A stretch of 64,000 nucleotides of DNA from Polytrichum commune. Its lineage: Eukaryota > Streptophyta > Polytrichopsida > Polytrichales > Polytrichaceae. The notes under the pieces are model-generated. The model was not told where the DNA came from. It did no database searches and saw only the letters and a program-made list of their open reading frames with translations. Within the stretch, counting starts at the first letter, position 1; each line of letters starts with the position of its first letter. The translations under genes and the position numbers were made by a program. The stretch is from assembly GCA_950295325.1 (NCBI GenBank), contig OX485806.1, positions 11,100,001 to 11,164,000 on the forward strand. The letters are read 5' to 3'. Positions 11,561 through 24,105 of the stretch are shown here, piece after piece.

Positions 11561-12454
11561 TCAACTGTGTGTTACCCCAAACTTCACCGCTTCAAGATTT
11601 GTAGCAATTTCCATATTCACAAAGAAAAAGGGGGGCGGGGGGTAAAAATTTGGCATTCTCCTTAGAATGTGTTTCTCTTCACAAGAAAAATAATTCCCCG
11701 CTATCACTCCCCCCATAAACAGATGCAAACACTCTTATTTAATCAATTATAGTTGCCTCAACCTCAAGGTTATGCCCAAATCTCTCCCCAAACACTCGTA
11801 TGGCTCCTCTACTACTAAACCAACATCAGGCAATCCGACATGAATTTGAGCCCGTTGGCTCCACCCTGCTCACGAGTCCTCTTGGTGCATGGTGGGGTTT
11901 ATTGCTTACCTTGTAGTGGGCAAGCTCTCATATTCCTATCTACCCAGCTAGTTTTGTTTTTTTTCGTCAAGTAGAGAGAAGATTTCTCAACGGGAATCGA
12001 ACTGCCAACTACTCCATTCAGAAATGGGTACCTCCCCACTATCACCCGGTAATTTAGGGTCATCTCGGACCTATGATGCCTCTAGTCTTATCCGATCCAA
12101 GGAGCTTCACGACTACTTATAGTAGTGCAACACTTGTAGTAGTTTCTTCGCATACTCATCAAGGATAAGGAAAAGCCTGCCACTTGAGTCACGCTTCCTT
12201 TCATTCCATGCTCGATGCTTGGTGGTGGTGGTGGTGGTGAGGGTGAGGGTGTGGGAAGTTGGCAAGTGTATGATGCTAGTCTTGATAAGGTTGGTGTTTT
12301 TCTTTTTCTTTTTTCTTTTTTCTTTTTTCTTTTAAAAAAAAAACTCGGATTTAAGATCCTACTTCTCCTAGGATGTTCAAACATAGATGCAATGTAGTGA
12401 AGTAAGTTAGACTTGTGTGTGTGTGTGTGTGTTATTCACTCATACTTTTGCACC
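11561..12454. other. Intergenic, low-complexity patches only
   Basis: Contains a GGT trinucleotide run near 12220-12240, a T/C-rich (TTTTCTTTTT)n patch near 12300-12332 and (GT)n at 12414-12432. A stretch at about 11805-11960 recurs at 56765-56900 ('caatccgacatgaat...ttggtg...ggtggggtttattgc'). No gene recognised. Confidence 0.5.
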
Positions 12455-13450
12455 CCACTTCTCGTAGGATATGGAAACCACAGTGATAATTAGGGCCGCT
12501 TTACACCTAGAGGCCGGTCTTATTCCCCTTGAAGCCGATGGCATGAAATTTCAGTCCCTTTTGGGTTGGAGGCCGGCCTCAACTACATATTATAATAAGA
12601 TTATAATGGGGGCCAATTTTTCCATATGTGAAGGCCTTAGGGCCAAGAAGCTAGACCGATTCAATAATCCAACGGATCTAGCATAATCTAGCATAGAGCC
12701 ATTCATATTTCCACATGTTCCAATGGATATAGTTCTTGAAAAAATCATATTTTATTAAAAGAAAGTTTTTTTTAATTGAAATATGACATTGGTCCTGAGG
12801 CCAAGAATCGGCCCTCCATTTTGGGTGCACCCAATTCAACGAGCTCAGGCCGTGTCATACCATGCATTTTTTGATTAAAAAATTCATACCACCAAATGAG
12901 CCCAACCTCTAGGTGCAAAGGGGTTGGGGCCAATTTCAACCTTTTGACCAATCACAAGTGAGAATTTCAAGCCTCTTACACAACGAATTGGCCTGGCCTC
13001 TAGGTGTAAAGCGGCCCTTAGTGCGAGATGATTACCAACTCTAATTTGTGCCTAAAGCTAGTTTCTGCGCATAAGATAGTTCAGTTAGTGAAAGCTTGTT
13101 ATGTGGGTCCCTCATATTTTCCTTGTATTATTCCCGAATCTTTACCAGGATCATGGTCACGGCTCTTGGCTCGTGTGTGAAGTGGCCCAAAGCTCGCTCC
13201 GGGTTGGCATGATTTGCATAGTTTTCATAGCTCATTTGAATATCTTATTCATTATCAAAGTGAAGATTCTCTTGCTCATTAAGTGGTTATATAGATTCCC
13301 CCCCCCCCCCCATTCAGATTGATTATTGAACTTAGAATAGTTAGCATACTTTGAGTATGTGCTCAAATCTCTTCTACACGCATCCTTTTTAGTGTTTGTT
13401 TTAGATCCACACATGTTCATGTACCACTTATTTATAGGTGTTTGGATTAT
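12455..13450 (-). repeat. Family F repeat, minus copy, split by two insertions
   Basis: Left part 12455-12492 and right parts 13018-13075 and 13196-13450 align with the uninterrupted minus copy at 17805-18130. A Tourist-like MITE occupies 12493-13017. A stub of family T1 (inverted, about 13145-13195) ends GTGTGTGAAGTGGCCC. A 14-base poly-C tract at about 13299-13312 lies where other copies read CCCCCAATT. Confidence 0.6.
12493..13017 (+). mobile_element. Tourist-like MITE, family T2, copy 1
   Basis: Starts GGGCCGCTTTACACCTAGAG and ends CTCTAGGTGTAAAGCGGCCC, flanked by TTA at 12490-12492 and 13018-13020. The related repeat at 17805 still has the single TTA (AATTAGTGCAAGATGG), a ready-made empty site. 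525 bp, non-coding. Confidence 0.9.
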
Positions 13451-13479
13451 TGCTACCTTAGGAGATGATGATCAACAAA

Positions 13480-13770
13480 TCCATCTCTTATTGAGGGTAT
13501 CGCTATTTTGCTCATAATGTTATGAGCTCATATGAGTATTTTAATAATTGTCAAAATGGAAAATTCTATTTATTCTTATTAACTGATCATACCCCTTTCC
13601 CCCACCTCTCCCCAATTGTTGAGGTGTTGACTATTGAACCTCGGATGTTTAACATTTTTTAAGCACGTAGCCCAAACTCTTTTTTCAAAGCACATCAACA
13701 CTCCATGCCTAGATCCACATCCAACCACACACCACTAAAATTATAGGAGTCCAATTAGGCCAACTATCCA
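13480..13770 (-). repeat. Family F repeat, second minus copy
   Basis: Carries the same ordered motifs as the neighbouring copy ('atgagctcatatgag', 'gatcata', 'cccccaattgttga', 'aagcacgtagcccaaactct', 'gatccacat', 'caccactaaa'). Confidence 0.5.
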
Positions 13771-13779
13771 AATTAGGTC

Positions 13780-15470
13780 CGCTTATCTTAAGAACAGACT
13801 TCCATGTGCCAACCATTCCAACAAAGAAAACTAGACTTCACTTTGTTGCAATCATCATGATATTGCATGAGTATTCACATTTGACATTACAATATATATA
13901 GAAAATGAAGAAAAAAAACTTGGGGATATTTGATGAATAAGAAAAATCCCACCAGTTGTAATATAAAATATTATAATTTTGTTGCAACATGTATTCGCAA
14001 ATCAATTGTTTCCAGCTCAAATGAAGATCGATTTCCGGTTCTGAAACAAACATGCAACACCACCCTATCCTCGAATTTTGTGTCCCCCCACAATTGTGCC
14101 CTAAATTGAGGGCTAGCAATAAGCTTGTAATAAGGCACATAACCGACTTTTTACATTTCTGACTCGCACACAACCCATAATATGTTGACCAATGAATTAA
14201 TCGCCATGTAAATGAAGATGTGGCAAGTAATAAATACTGGGAAGACAATGTGGTGGAAAGCAAAGTTCTCTAAAAATGCTATTTTCTTTCTCATGAAGCT
14301 TAAAGCTCTAAGTATCTATCAGTCATCACTACAGACCTAGCCCTGACTTTGCAATTTAGAATTTATTGAAAATAGCACTACTTGTGGCAATTCGTTCCTA
14401 AAAACATGAGCAATTTCGAAGTCTAGCAATCAGGGATGGTAGAATAAAGGTCGATGATAGCTCACACTTTTTCAAGCGTCTTGCATTAAATAATTTGTGG
14501 TTGGCATAACACTGGACGCCCTGCACAAACTTTACAAAGACCTCAGAAACTACAGAACTTACGACAGACGGAGCAGAAAGTGGACATGGAACATCTCTTT
14601 TCATATGAAACAAAGGCCCTCTCATCGACAGAAAATTACAGTTTTAAATATCTTTAAAAATATAACTATGAAAAGGATTATAATTCTAAAAGTCATTCTA
14701 AAGTTGGTCAAAGTTAGGCATATGGTCATGCAGCAAAAGGAGACTCAGAATGTACCAATCTCCGCTACATACACTACATAAACTTGCAGAAGGGTCAAGA
14801 GGCCGTCAAGCTTCAAGCTACTTACAGGTGAGAATTATTGCTTCATAGAATCTATATCTTCAAATCACACCCCACAAAGCATACATCAGTATGTATGTTT
14901 CTACTTTTTACCTATGACGTATCCAACTGACAATTTTCACTTTTTTAGGAATGGAAGCACAAGCTTGGGAACTCATTGACATCAAGTGTGGACACAAAAG
15001 AATACATCATAAACTAGTTCACCTAGGCTCTTCAAGGATCTCTTGTAGAGGGGCCAAACAATTTCCATGAACTCTTCACAATTGTGCAAGTGGTGACCAC
15101 AAGGTCTTCTATCTCCATACTCGATAAACTTTGTGCTGGAACATGAGACGATTTCACAAGTGTTTCTTCCACCTTTTTTCATATACAAGAATGGTTTGTT
15201 TGAAGGGTTCAGGACACAACAGTTTTCACTAGGAAATCCCTGCTATGTTATAACTCATAGCACCGCCCACATTATAAACAATCATTTCCAATTTGATTCA
15301 CGATTTTTACCAAAATAAGTGGACAAGAAAGTATCAAAGGCTTTCTCAATTTCACAGTATCCTTCATCATCTTGCAGACTTGTGTAGGAAACTCCTTACT
15401 TTTTGCTCCATGTCTATAGGGAAGAGTTCACCATTTTGTACTCATTGATGTGGTAAATGGGAGCAGGTAC
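13780..15470 (-). other. Region downstream of the CutA gene; unassigned open frames
   Basis: On the minus strand several separate open stretches occur: 13838-14263, 14398-14625 and 14982-15330. One contains CEIEKAFDTFLSTYF near 15345-15300, and another has an RPCGHHLHNCEEFMEIV stretch near 15105-15050. I do not recognise a family. They could be 3' non-coding sequence of the CutA transcript, exons of another gene, or decayed coding DNA. Confidence 0.3.
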
Positions 15471-15475
15471 AGTAG

Positions 15476-17601
15476 TTACTCCTGAACTACTGGCACCTTT
15501 TCAGTGCTGTCCTCAATCCATTTCAAATATTTGTCACTCCCACCAGTGATGGGCAATGCAATCACTTCTGGTGTACTGTAGTATTAAACACACAAGGAGG
15601 AAATAAGTCAAATCCATCGAGAGAATCACTCACAGGAAAAAATAAGTTAAATGCTGCAGCATCATGAATATTCTCTCAAGACTAGAAAGTCCTAGAGTTG
15701 CAAATGGCGCACTATAGAATTTGGTATCGTCCAATCTGCTCTGGTTTCATGCTAGAAATATATCAACCTTTCATGGACTCCCTAAGTGAGATCAACAGCA
15801 AGGCAAAAACACGATAACTGACTTAAAGAGGTAGCAAGAGGCCACTTACTCGTAAGGGTGATTGGAATTGACATGAGCTGTAAGTTCATTCAAGAGAGCT
15901 GAACGTGTCTTGATGATAAGTAGCATCTCTGAATCTGTCTCTACCTACAAACAGTGAAAGGAAACTTACATGTTAATATATTAATGAGGGAAACCAATGT
16001 TATGCAACAAACAATATATGGTTTGGGAACCCTGAAGTAAAATCCTCATTACAGAAGGACATACAACAGTAAAATAGTTCAAATGATCCTTCAATTGAAC
16101 TATCTGTACTTCTCATTTGGATATACTAAGTGAGGACTATGAACTGTGCTCTGTAGGTCAAAAGCAGAGATTTTCGAGTATTGAGCAACAACCACTTATG
16201 CAACACCAATGTTCCTAACTTACTCTACAATATTAGTTTATCAAACATGAAGTCATGTCTCACTGCTATGGATGGTAGTCCCATTAGGAAGATGTCTCAA
16301 ATCCGCACACAACAAATATCACACAACCTCAAGGAAGTATACATGTCAACACAAACAGAATTTAAAGACTTTTAGGTGGGAGACAAGTATTTTCATCAAA
16401 TGTTGTCAAATATTCACTTGTTTCCGACTACATCGAACATTTCTTTCAAAAACAACCAATGGATGTATGTATTAGAATTTTTACCTTGCCCTGCCACCAG
16501 TATGTTGACTCCACCCCTGTCCTTCACATACAAAAACACAGCATGTTCATCCATGAGTTGCAAGAATAGGCCTATTCCCCAGAGCAAAACAGAAAATGTC
16601 CCCTGGTTCCCAAGCAAAGTAGACGTGCCTAATTTCAACATTAGTAATTCTTTGGACACCTCTATTTGTGTGGTATGTTGTTAGGTGTGGAACTAAGAAT
16701 GAACACCAAAAAGACATGTGTTTAAAGGAGATTGGACTACATGCTCAAAACATGCTAACCATTCTAGGTTCAATTGTCAACATAATTGGGAGGACCTATA
16801 TGATCATTTAATGAGCACAGAAATCTTCACATTGATAATTGAATACGATATTCATATGAGCTCCAAAATACATGAGGAAGTCGCTACAGCCTTGATTTGG
16901 ATTTGCAAACCACCTCGTACTAATCACGTGTTTCATATCCTAGGAGAAGTGGGCTAGTTGAGAAAAGTAACCATTTAAGACACATCTACCTTAAGATCCC
17001 TTGCAGAGTGAACTTGAAACTCTGTGAGGTGTACAAAATATTCTAGAGATCCTGATATATGAATTTGAAGGAAATGGACCTGGAATTTGGTTGACACAGG
17101 CTGCAAGCTTGTTCTCAATAATGCTGTGTGCCAGCTTTGAGCCTGCAAAAGAACAGTCCAGCAAGGGTTCAAACACAATTCTTCTCCCATTGATCTATTT
17201 TCTCAGTAGGGTTGCCCATGTTATGAACACAATTTGTCATAAATACAATATATGTCAGGAACATGAAATAAATAAAGAGTATATTTGTGTTCCATTACAC
17301 CTTCTTCCCTTTTTTTAGCTAGACCTTGCTTCAATTAGATCGAATTCAAATTTGGCAAATAAATGTAGGATAAGATGATAGTACCTGTCTCTTTGTTGGG
17401 AACAGTCACATACACAACAATCAAGGGTGCAACATCAACCGCTGCCATGGCATGCACCCTGGAGGTTGATATTTGTGATGAATAGAGATTGCGTGTGTAG
17501 ATGCTGTTGGTCCAGCCTGGGCTGAGAAACTTGGCAACTATCAGCAACAGCACTACTCCAGCTACTGAGGCCTCAAGTCCCCGATATATCGACAGCATCA
17601 T
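15476..17601 (-). CDS. CUTA: CutA-like (divalent-ion tolerance family) protein, five coding exons
   Basis: Coding exons by eye: 17601-17385, 17142-17080, 16516-16485, 15944-15850, 15575-15476; 507 nt, 168 residues, every junction GT-AG and in phase. The conserved CutA blocks occur in order: LIVVYVTVPNKETG (exon 1), SKLAHSIIENKLAACVNQIP (exon 2), VESTYWWQGK (a 32-nt exon), ETDSEMLLIIKTR...LTAHVNSNHPY (exon 4), TPEVIALPITGGSDKYLKWI (exon 5). CutA proteins are small ferredoxin-like trimers linked to metal tolerance; plant members usually carry an N-terminal extension and go to organelles. Here residues 1-50 include a hydrophobic stretch (ASVAGVVLLLIVAKFL) that could be a signal or membrane anchor. 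A second in-frame ATG at 17448 would give the bare domain. An acceptor-like TTTGTAG just upstream (about 17635) leaves room for a 5' exon. Stop TAA at 15478-15476. Confidence 0.88.
16683..16965 (+). repeat. Family F repeat in CutA intron 2
   Basis: Plus-orientation copy lying inside the CutA intron between exons 2 and 3. It is closely similar to 10015-10325 and inverted relative to 17805-18130. Confidence 0.55.
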
Positions 17602-17804
17602 GTGTGCTCTCTCACTCTGACCCACCCATTCTGTCTCTACAAAGGATGCTCAATGGGCGTGTAACAAAGAGTAACTAAGAACAAGATGCTCAAACATTAC
17701 TTTCAGCTTCAATCTATTCTGATACTAAAGAAGCTCGGAGCCCATTACCAAGTATTGGGAGCTAAGGTAAGTGGCTCTTAAACGGACAATTTTCTCTTTG
17801 CAGC

Positions 17805-18130
17805 CACTTCTCGTAGGATATGAACACCCAATTAGTGCAAGATGGTTAGCAAATCCAAATAGTGCCCATAGCCACTTTCCTCATGATTTTGGGAGCTCAT
17901 AAGAATATCCTATCCATTGTCAAAGTGAAGATTCACAAAGTTATTAAGTGATCATACGGTCCCCCAATTATGTTCACTAGTGCGTCTAGAAAGGTTAACA
18001 AATTTTGAGCATGTACTCTAATCTCATTTCAGCAGGCGTCTTTTTGGTGTCCGTTTAGATTCATACCTAAACATACACCACTAAAATAGAGGTGTCCTTT
18101 TAGGATCAGACATCGAATTAAGCACATCTA
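17805..18130 (-). repeat. Family F repeat upstream of CutA
   Basis: Uninterrupted minus copy that serves as the empty-site reference for the T2 MITE at 12493. It shares CACTTCTCGTAGGATATG at its start and CATACACCACTAAAATAG near its end with the other copies. Confidence 0.55.
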
Positions 18131-18134
18131 CGTT

Positions 18135-20250
18135 ATTCTGAAACTCAAGAAGCTTAGAGCACATTACCAAGAATTGGGAGCTACTTATATCAGATTGTAC
18201 TATAAGATTGGGTAATCTCAAGAGCAGGGTGATTATATCTATATACTATTGAGGAGAAACTTTGAACTTCATTCTTGCACTTCTTCACAATAGAAAGGGA
18301 TTGTCAAAATTTCAAAATCAGTTACTTCCAATCCTCTCAATGGAAGCCTTCGTCATTGAATGACGCTCTCGGCCAACCAGTAAGAGAATATGGATTGTGT
18401 GTGCAATTTCTAGTGAAGCTCTCTATGTTTCACATAATGCAGCTAAGTAGGTATATGCGTTCAAGTATCTGTTGAACTGAATTACTCATCTCAGGACACA
18501 CAATTCTTCCACCATATTCACTAATGTAAGAGATACAGTAAGTAAAGTACAAAAGGCCTGGATTCCTAACCTGGGATAAGAAGGTTCCTTCGGCACAAGT
18601 GCCTTTGATGAATATCTCCTGATGCTTGATTGACGTTGCTGTGAAAATACTAACTGCACGTGACCAGCAATCGATTCCTGGATTTAGCTGAAGGTGAAAA
18701 TTAGCAGGAACCCTATCCTTGATATATACTTCCCATGACATAATTCATGATTCCAAGTATTGTCAGCATGTATTCATGCTGACAGACTCGGGTTGCAATG
18801 CAGCTGTGTCCATCTGAATTAAATGCAGAGGCACCTGTTACTGCCTGAAACACCGAGAAGAAGGATAGTAGAAGTAGCAGCAAGGCAATGGTGTAGAGGA
18901 ACACACACAAGAGATGTACATACCAGATGCATGCAAACCAAGAACATCCGAACAAGGTTAAAACTCTAAACCTTATGCATAGCATAGTCAAATATGTTCA
19001 CCTAAACGAGATGATAATAACAATAGAAATCCATTGAAACATTTAATTCATAATTAGAGTAAAGGATGTTCATCTCGAACGACATGAATGACTGAAGCAA
19101 TTGTTCTCCCTTTGATGTCGAATGTGTTTGTATCCACCATCTACGCTATATACATATATACACACATATACTGTAAATTATTAATAGTGCAACACTCAAG
19201 ACAAACCTTAAACAAACAAAAAAATTGTTTCAGTGATCTACACAGATGTTTCAGATGCAGTGAGCAAACAACAAGATATAGAGAGAAGGTAAGATAGGAG
19301 TAATGTGAAACAATTCAGAATATGGTGCATAAAGGACGTCACCAGCACATCCGTGGCAGATGCAAGATTCCTACCAAAGTATCATCACACGAGACAGGGG
19401 TCCACTACCAAACTAATACACACTTTTAAAAAGTAGCATATTCAGTCCTGAGAGTGTAAAGTTACTGGAATCAGAATCAAAGAAGAGAAGGCATTCAAGC
19501 TTCGCGATTCAACAATTCCTCCCATATTAATAATTTCAGAGGCTACATCAAATCATGATGCAATTGAGTTGCAGATGCACCCATATGCTCAGCTCGAAAG
19601 ATATTTCCAAAAACGGAATTAAGAAAAATACACAACTTAGGAGTTTCAATCAATTGGACCGGTGTATGTAGACCCGAATGGGATGGAAATCAAAAACATC
19701 CTCAAATACCAAAAATTTGTGAGACCTCTCATTAAATAAAGACGATACGAGTCCAACATCCGCAGGCAAAGACAGACGCAGCATCAAACGTCACAGCAGG
19801 GGAAAGCATGTAGAAGGCACACATAGGGATCTCGGATTCGGACTGCGTAAGTTCCAGAACTCAATCGAGCTCAAAGCATACAAATTCCTCATTCCCGGAG
19901 CCAAGATTATATCACACAAGCATCGAGAGACTCGTCTCGTTCATACGGAGGAGGGGGTCAAATTGTGCAGAGAAAAAAAGCGGTGCGGAGTGTGGAGGAT
20001 TGAGTTAAAGTTACTGACGGAGCGGATTGGAGTGGAAGGCGATAGTATGCGACGAGAGAGGGAAGAAACGATCGCGGGAGAGCAGAGGAGAACAGTCATG
20101 GCTACCTAAGTCAGGGGCTCTCTCTGTTTTTCTTTCTTTCTTTGCTTCGGAAATCCCCCCTCGTCGCGAAAGGGAGAAGATGATCCTATTCCCGCGCAGA
20201 TGGATGGATGGATGGATGGATGGATGAAGTCCATGTTTTAGCAATGAGAG
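18135..20250 (-). promoter_or_regulatory. Likely 5' flank/leader of the CutA gene, with unassigned minus open frames
   Basis: Minus-strand open stretches at 18991-18713 (DGHSCIATRVCQHEYMLTIL within) and 18741-18430 are flanked by plausible GT/AG sites but are in different frames and match no family I know. They may be 5' exons of the CutA transcript or unrelated. At 20010-20240 the base composition becomes GC- and GA-rich with (ATGG)n near 20200-20224, as expected for a promoter or first exon of a minus-strand gene. No start site can be fixed. Confidence 0.35.
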
Positions 20251-21311
20251 GAATTTCTCTTTGATGTTTTATTTTTTGGTTGATGTTTTGGCATAGTGAA
20301 GGTGTGTGGCCTTATTTGCGGGCACTTCCAACTCCACATTCAATTTTTGGTCGATGGATTGGATTTGATTTTTGGTTGATTTTTTGTGGCTTATTTGTAG
20401 TTTGATTAATAAAAGCAAGGAGTATCAAAAACCATCCATAAAAACCCATGCCACTAAAAGACATGTTAGAGAAAAGGGCATTATTTGTAAATTGAATTAA
20501 GTATAATTGGTTTTCTAATAAGCCTCTACAATGCTATCTTCACGTAGGCTTCTTACATGTGCATATAAAGGAACATGGTCATCATATGAAGTGGTATTCA
20601 AGGACTTTGCACCTAACACTGCATATGATTGGTTGTAATTGGCTTAATGTGGTTCATTACAACCTACCTACACAAGTGTTGCCATGACTAACAGAGAGTT
20701 CAGCAACCTGTGAGGCCAAACACTACGAACCATCATTTGCCACACCTACTTGTAAATCCTCCTCCATCAATCTGCGTTGAAGATCCCTCAGAGTAGGGTC
20801 TTTTGCATCACCTTCCATTTGCACAATGTCATCGTCGTGAAGTGCATGGTTATTTTTTCTCTCCTCCATCCTATGGTCAAGGGTGACTTGTTGTGCATTA
20901 AAATACCTTGTGTTTGCGACACCCATGATCGTATCGAAAAAACATTTGAAATGCCCTCCATCTTAATATCATGCGGACTCATCATGATTTTTCAAATAAA
21001 AGTTGCTCTCCTCACATCCATTTTTGTGGACCTCGATGGAATCATGCACATGGGGTACAGATAGAATTGACCACTTTCACACATATATTACAAATTACAT
21101 GGTAGACTAACACCCATAATATTTTTTCATACAACATTGTGCCCATTGGTGAGCCCTTTGCAAAATGTTGCTATGAGATAGACTCGCATGATTCTCGAGA
21201 CCGACCTTCCCAAACCTCACATATTCCATACTCCATTATACCCTCATTCATATCATCTAGTGACACATTTTGATCATCTTCCTAGAACCATTAATATGGT
21301 GGCTGGAGAAA
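20251..21311. other. Intergenic; unassigned minus frame at 20723-20985
   Basis: A minus open frame contains HRMEERKNNHALHDDDIVQM and a charged tail. This could be the tail of a PIF/Harbinger-type transposase, but no catalytic block supports it. The rest shows no gene. Confidence 0.3.
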
Positions 21312-21339
21312 GATGACATGGGATACCACTTTAACACTT

Positions 21340-24105
21340 CTCCCTCCACGTGTACCACCACAGCCTACGCAGATGACTTAGCCATAATCTCCGATAACAT
21401 CAACCACATATAATTAAACTACAAAAATTTGCAGAATGGTCACACATGGATCTCAACCTCGCAAAATGTGCCATCACAGGGTGCCCTAACAAATCCAAAC
21501 TCAAACCCAACGCCTTTAAAGCTTACATCATGTGAGGCCTAAACCCCCACCCTTATGCGTCGTAGTCCGGGTGGAAGCTTATGGCTCACATGAGTTTGAT
21601 TAATCTCACTTAGTCCCGTGAACTTGGTTCCCAATGCTCCAACAATATAACTTTAACACATACATTTTTATTCAAAAGAAAAACAAGGCCTCTAGCATTT
21701 AAGAATGCTCTTAACCCTATGAGTACCTTATTCTACATGCCTACCAATCTAGCCTATATGCTACACTAAAACCCCACCCATTGCTAATATGCACCATATT
21801 CACTTGGTCACTCCCAGCAACACCTTAACATCTGGAATAACCTCTTATTCCCCTAATCTACTTCCCCAAGTCCAGCAACTCCAGCTTGGCTGGCTAATGT
21901 TACCATGTTCCGCTGCCGCCCAAATTTTCACATATCCCCTGAAAGCAGTTACTTCATCGGGTCTGCCGCAAGCCTGTAGGCCTTCCAGGGTTATTTTCGG
22001 AGACCAGTGAGCCTCGCTCACTGTGGCCCAGCAGCAGGCAACCTCTGCTCCTTCCAGTACACCCAGGGATCCACCCTTTCTACGATCCTTCAGCGAGGGA
22101 CTCTTGCCCACCTCCTGATCTTCCTTCAAGCTGCCATAAACCCTGAATTTTATTCGAGCATCCTGCCCAGCTGCCTTCCTCCACCACTCTCAGCTCTGGT
22201 GCAGAGTTCGATCGCTGCTTCATTCGAGAGAGGAGGAAGCACTCTGTTTCCTCCCGTAAAATGGCAACTTCAGTAGTATGCACTGCCAGCTCTCTGCCAG
22301 CATAACGACCGACCTCGAGCGATCGTCTTTCACTCCTTGAGCTCAGGATGCATTGCAGTAAGCTGCACTCATCTCAGCTTTGTCCGAGGTGGCTTAGGTC
22401 CGTTTCATGCACTCGAATTTCAGCATCTCCAGCCGCCTTGGCCTTCTTGCTCATCCCTCAACACTGCCGACAATGCTGGAAACTCCAGCCACTTCCAAGC
22501 ATCAGAGCTTCAACCAATTTACCTGAATCCTCCCCTGTATTCCGAGGTTAGTTGCTCCTTGGCCCAACTCTGGAATTCCTTGTGCCTGCTTCCGGTTGGA
22601 AACTCAACCCTTTCCGCATTCTAGATCTCGCCGCACGAGGTGGTTGAGACAACATCAAAACATTTTTCAACAACAACCAAAACTTTAAAATTCGGCAGGG
22701 CTTTGCCCTCCTGCCGAACTCCCCACGCTTCCGTTCGGTACCCGAGAGAGAGAGAGAGAGAAGGCCTCTCGCTGCAGATCCCTTTCCCAGTGACCGGAGA
22801 TCCAGGAGGATAACGGTCTCATCTCGGCTGCCCTGCCTTAATTGAACATCTGCTAGCCTTAAGCGGCTAATTTCCGTATCCTCACCTCCCTTCTACACTT
22901 TCAACCTTACATGGCCACGGCCCAAAATCAACCTATTGGGCCCAATGCCCTCTCTACACCTAATGGATTAATTCACTCTCTTTAATTTTACTTTTTGAGT
23001 TGCTCCAAGCATATGACTAAAAATACTAGTCTAACTTAATCTAAAACAATGTCTAAATCCTAATGCCTTCCGCATTTCATTACTTCCACACATCAACAAA
23101 CACAATCATCCCAACCTTTTACAATTTTTTATGTTAGGAACACATGTGGGTGTTGTTTTGGACTCACACATCCAATCACAAAACATCACATACAAGAACA
23201 AAAACTTCCCAACCCTCACACAAAACGAACCATATATATACCTAGGCATTCAACTAACACCATCACTCAAATGACACCTACAAAAAGAAATTACCCTTCA
23301 AAAAGCCAAACAATAAAGTAAACTCCTAAGTCTATCACCAGCCAGCCTCAAGCATAAAATCAAAATCTTAAACACAGTCATTAAACCCCGCATTGCATAT
23401 GCATACTACGTGGTCCCGTTTTCTAAACCCGATATAAATAAATTAGACAAAATAATTAGCAAATTAACCAAAGAAATTTGCAATATCCCCAAAAGCACGG
23501 CCAACATACTAACACACCTTCCCAATGAAAACTTTGGCATAAATGTAACCTCCCTACTCCCGGACTACATCCACTGCATAGGGCAACAATTAATACAAGC
23601 CCTCAACGACCCAGGACAAATAGACATCATACACCAAGGACTAACTAAATACATAACCTCCAAATGCGGAGGTTCACTTCACCTATCCAAACTTAAACAA
23701 CAAGCATGTACAAGGTCACCCATAGCCAGAACGCTCTTCCTACTTGAGAGAGAATATGAAATACACGTCACCACTACAAACCGCGCGTTCCCCATTAAGA
23801 AAACCCCATTAGAACAAGTATGGAAATCCAACCCATCATACCCCAACCTCCCGGAAAACGCCAAAACAAAAACCCAAATGTACCTAGACAAATTATACAT
23901 CCACGACATCACAACATTAGAGCAAATCCAAAATAAAGACACCAAAGCCATACTAAACCCCGAAGAATTTCAAACCACCTACAAAACTAAATCTAAGACC
24001 ATCAAAGATGCACTACAACAAGCCACAATACTCTTTCCCCCCATACCATCGTCCACACCACACACAAACCACCCCCCCAACACCACAACCAATACCCACA
24101 AATAA
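21340..24105 (+). pseudogene. LINE reverse transcriptase domain, broken
   Basis: RT catalytic Asp pair in YADDLAIISDN at 21366. A stop (TAA) follows about 18 residues later, with a frame change to KFAEWSHMDLNLAKCAITGC, the post-YADD block of LINE RTs. The solo LTR then intervenes (21531-23090). Reading resumes at 23096 in the compatible frame. Stops at LK*HLQ and KQ*SK replace positions that are normally Trp and a coding residue. The open part 23410-24105 carries the conserved ASLKHKIKILNTV-type thumb and the following helical region. Inactive. Confidence 0.82.
21531..23090. mobile_element. Solo LTR inserted in the LINE
   Basis: Starts TGTGAGGCCT and ends CTTCCACA (TG...CA). CATCA is duplicated at 21526-21530 and 23091-23095. 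Taking out the LTR and one CATCA restores an uninterrupted LINE reading frame across the junction (...FKAYI then NKHNHPN...), so the borders are exact. Length 1,560 bp, no coding domain, a (GA)n run near 22746-22761, and much higher GC than its host LINE. A 5-bp duplication suits Ty1/copia or Ty3/gypsy elements; the lineage is not determinable. Confidence 0.92.

Noticed and set aside
20723-20985. PIF/Harbinger transposase tail on the minus strand
   Set aside because: Only a charged tail is visible and no DDE block is present, so it is too weak to call.
22007-22624. Several open frames of 67-95 codons in the GC-richer segment
   Set aside because: They lie inside the solo LTR, overlap each other on both strands, and match no retroelement domain.
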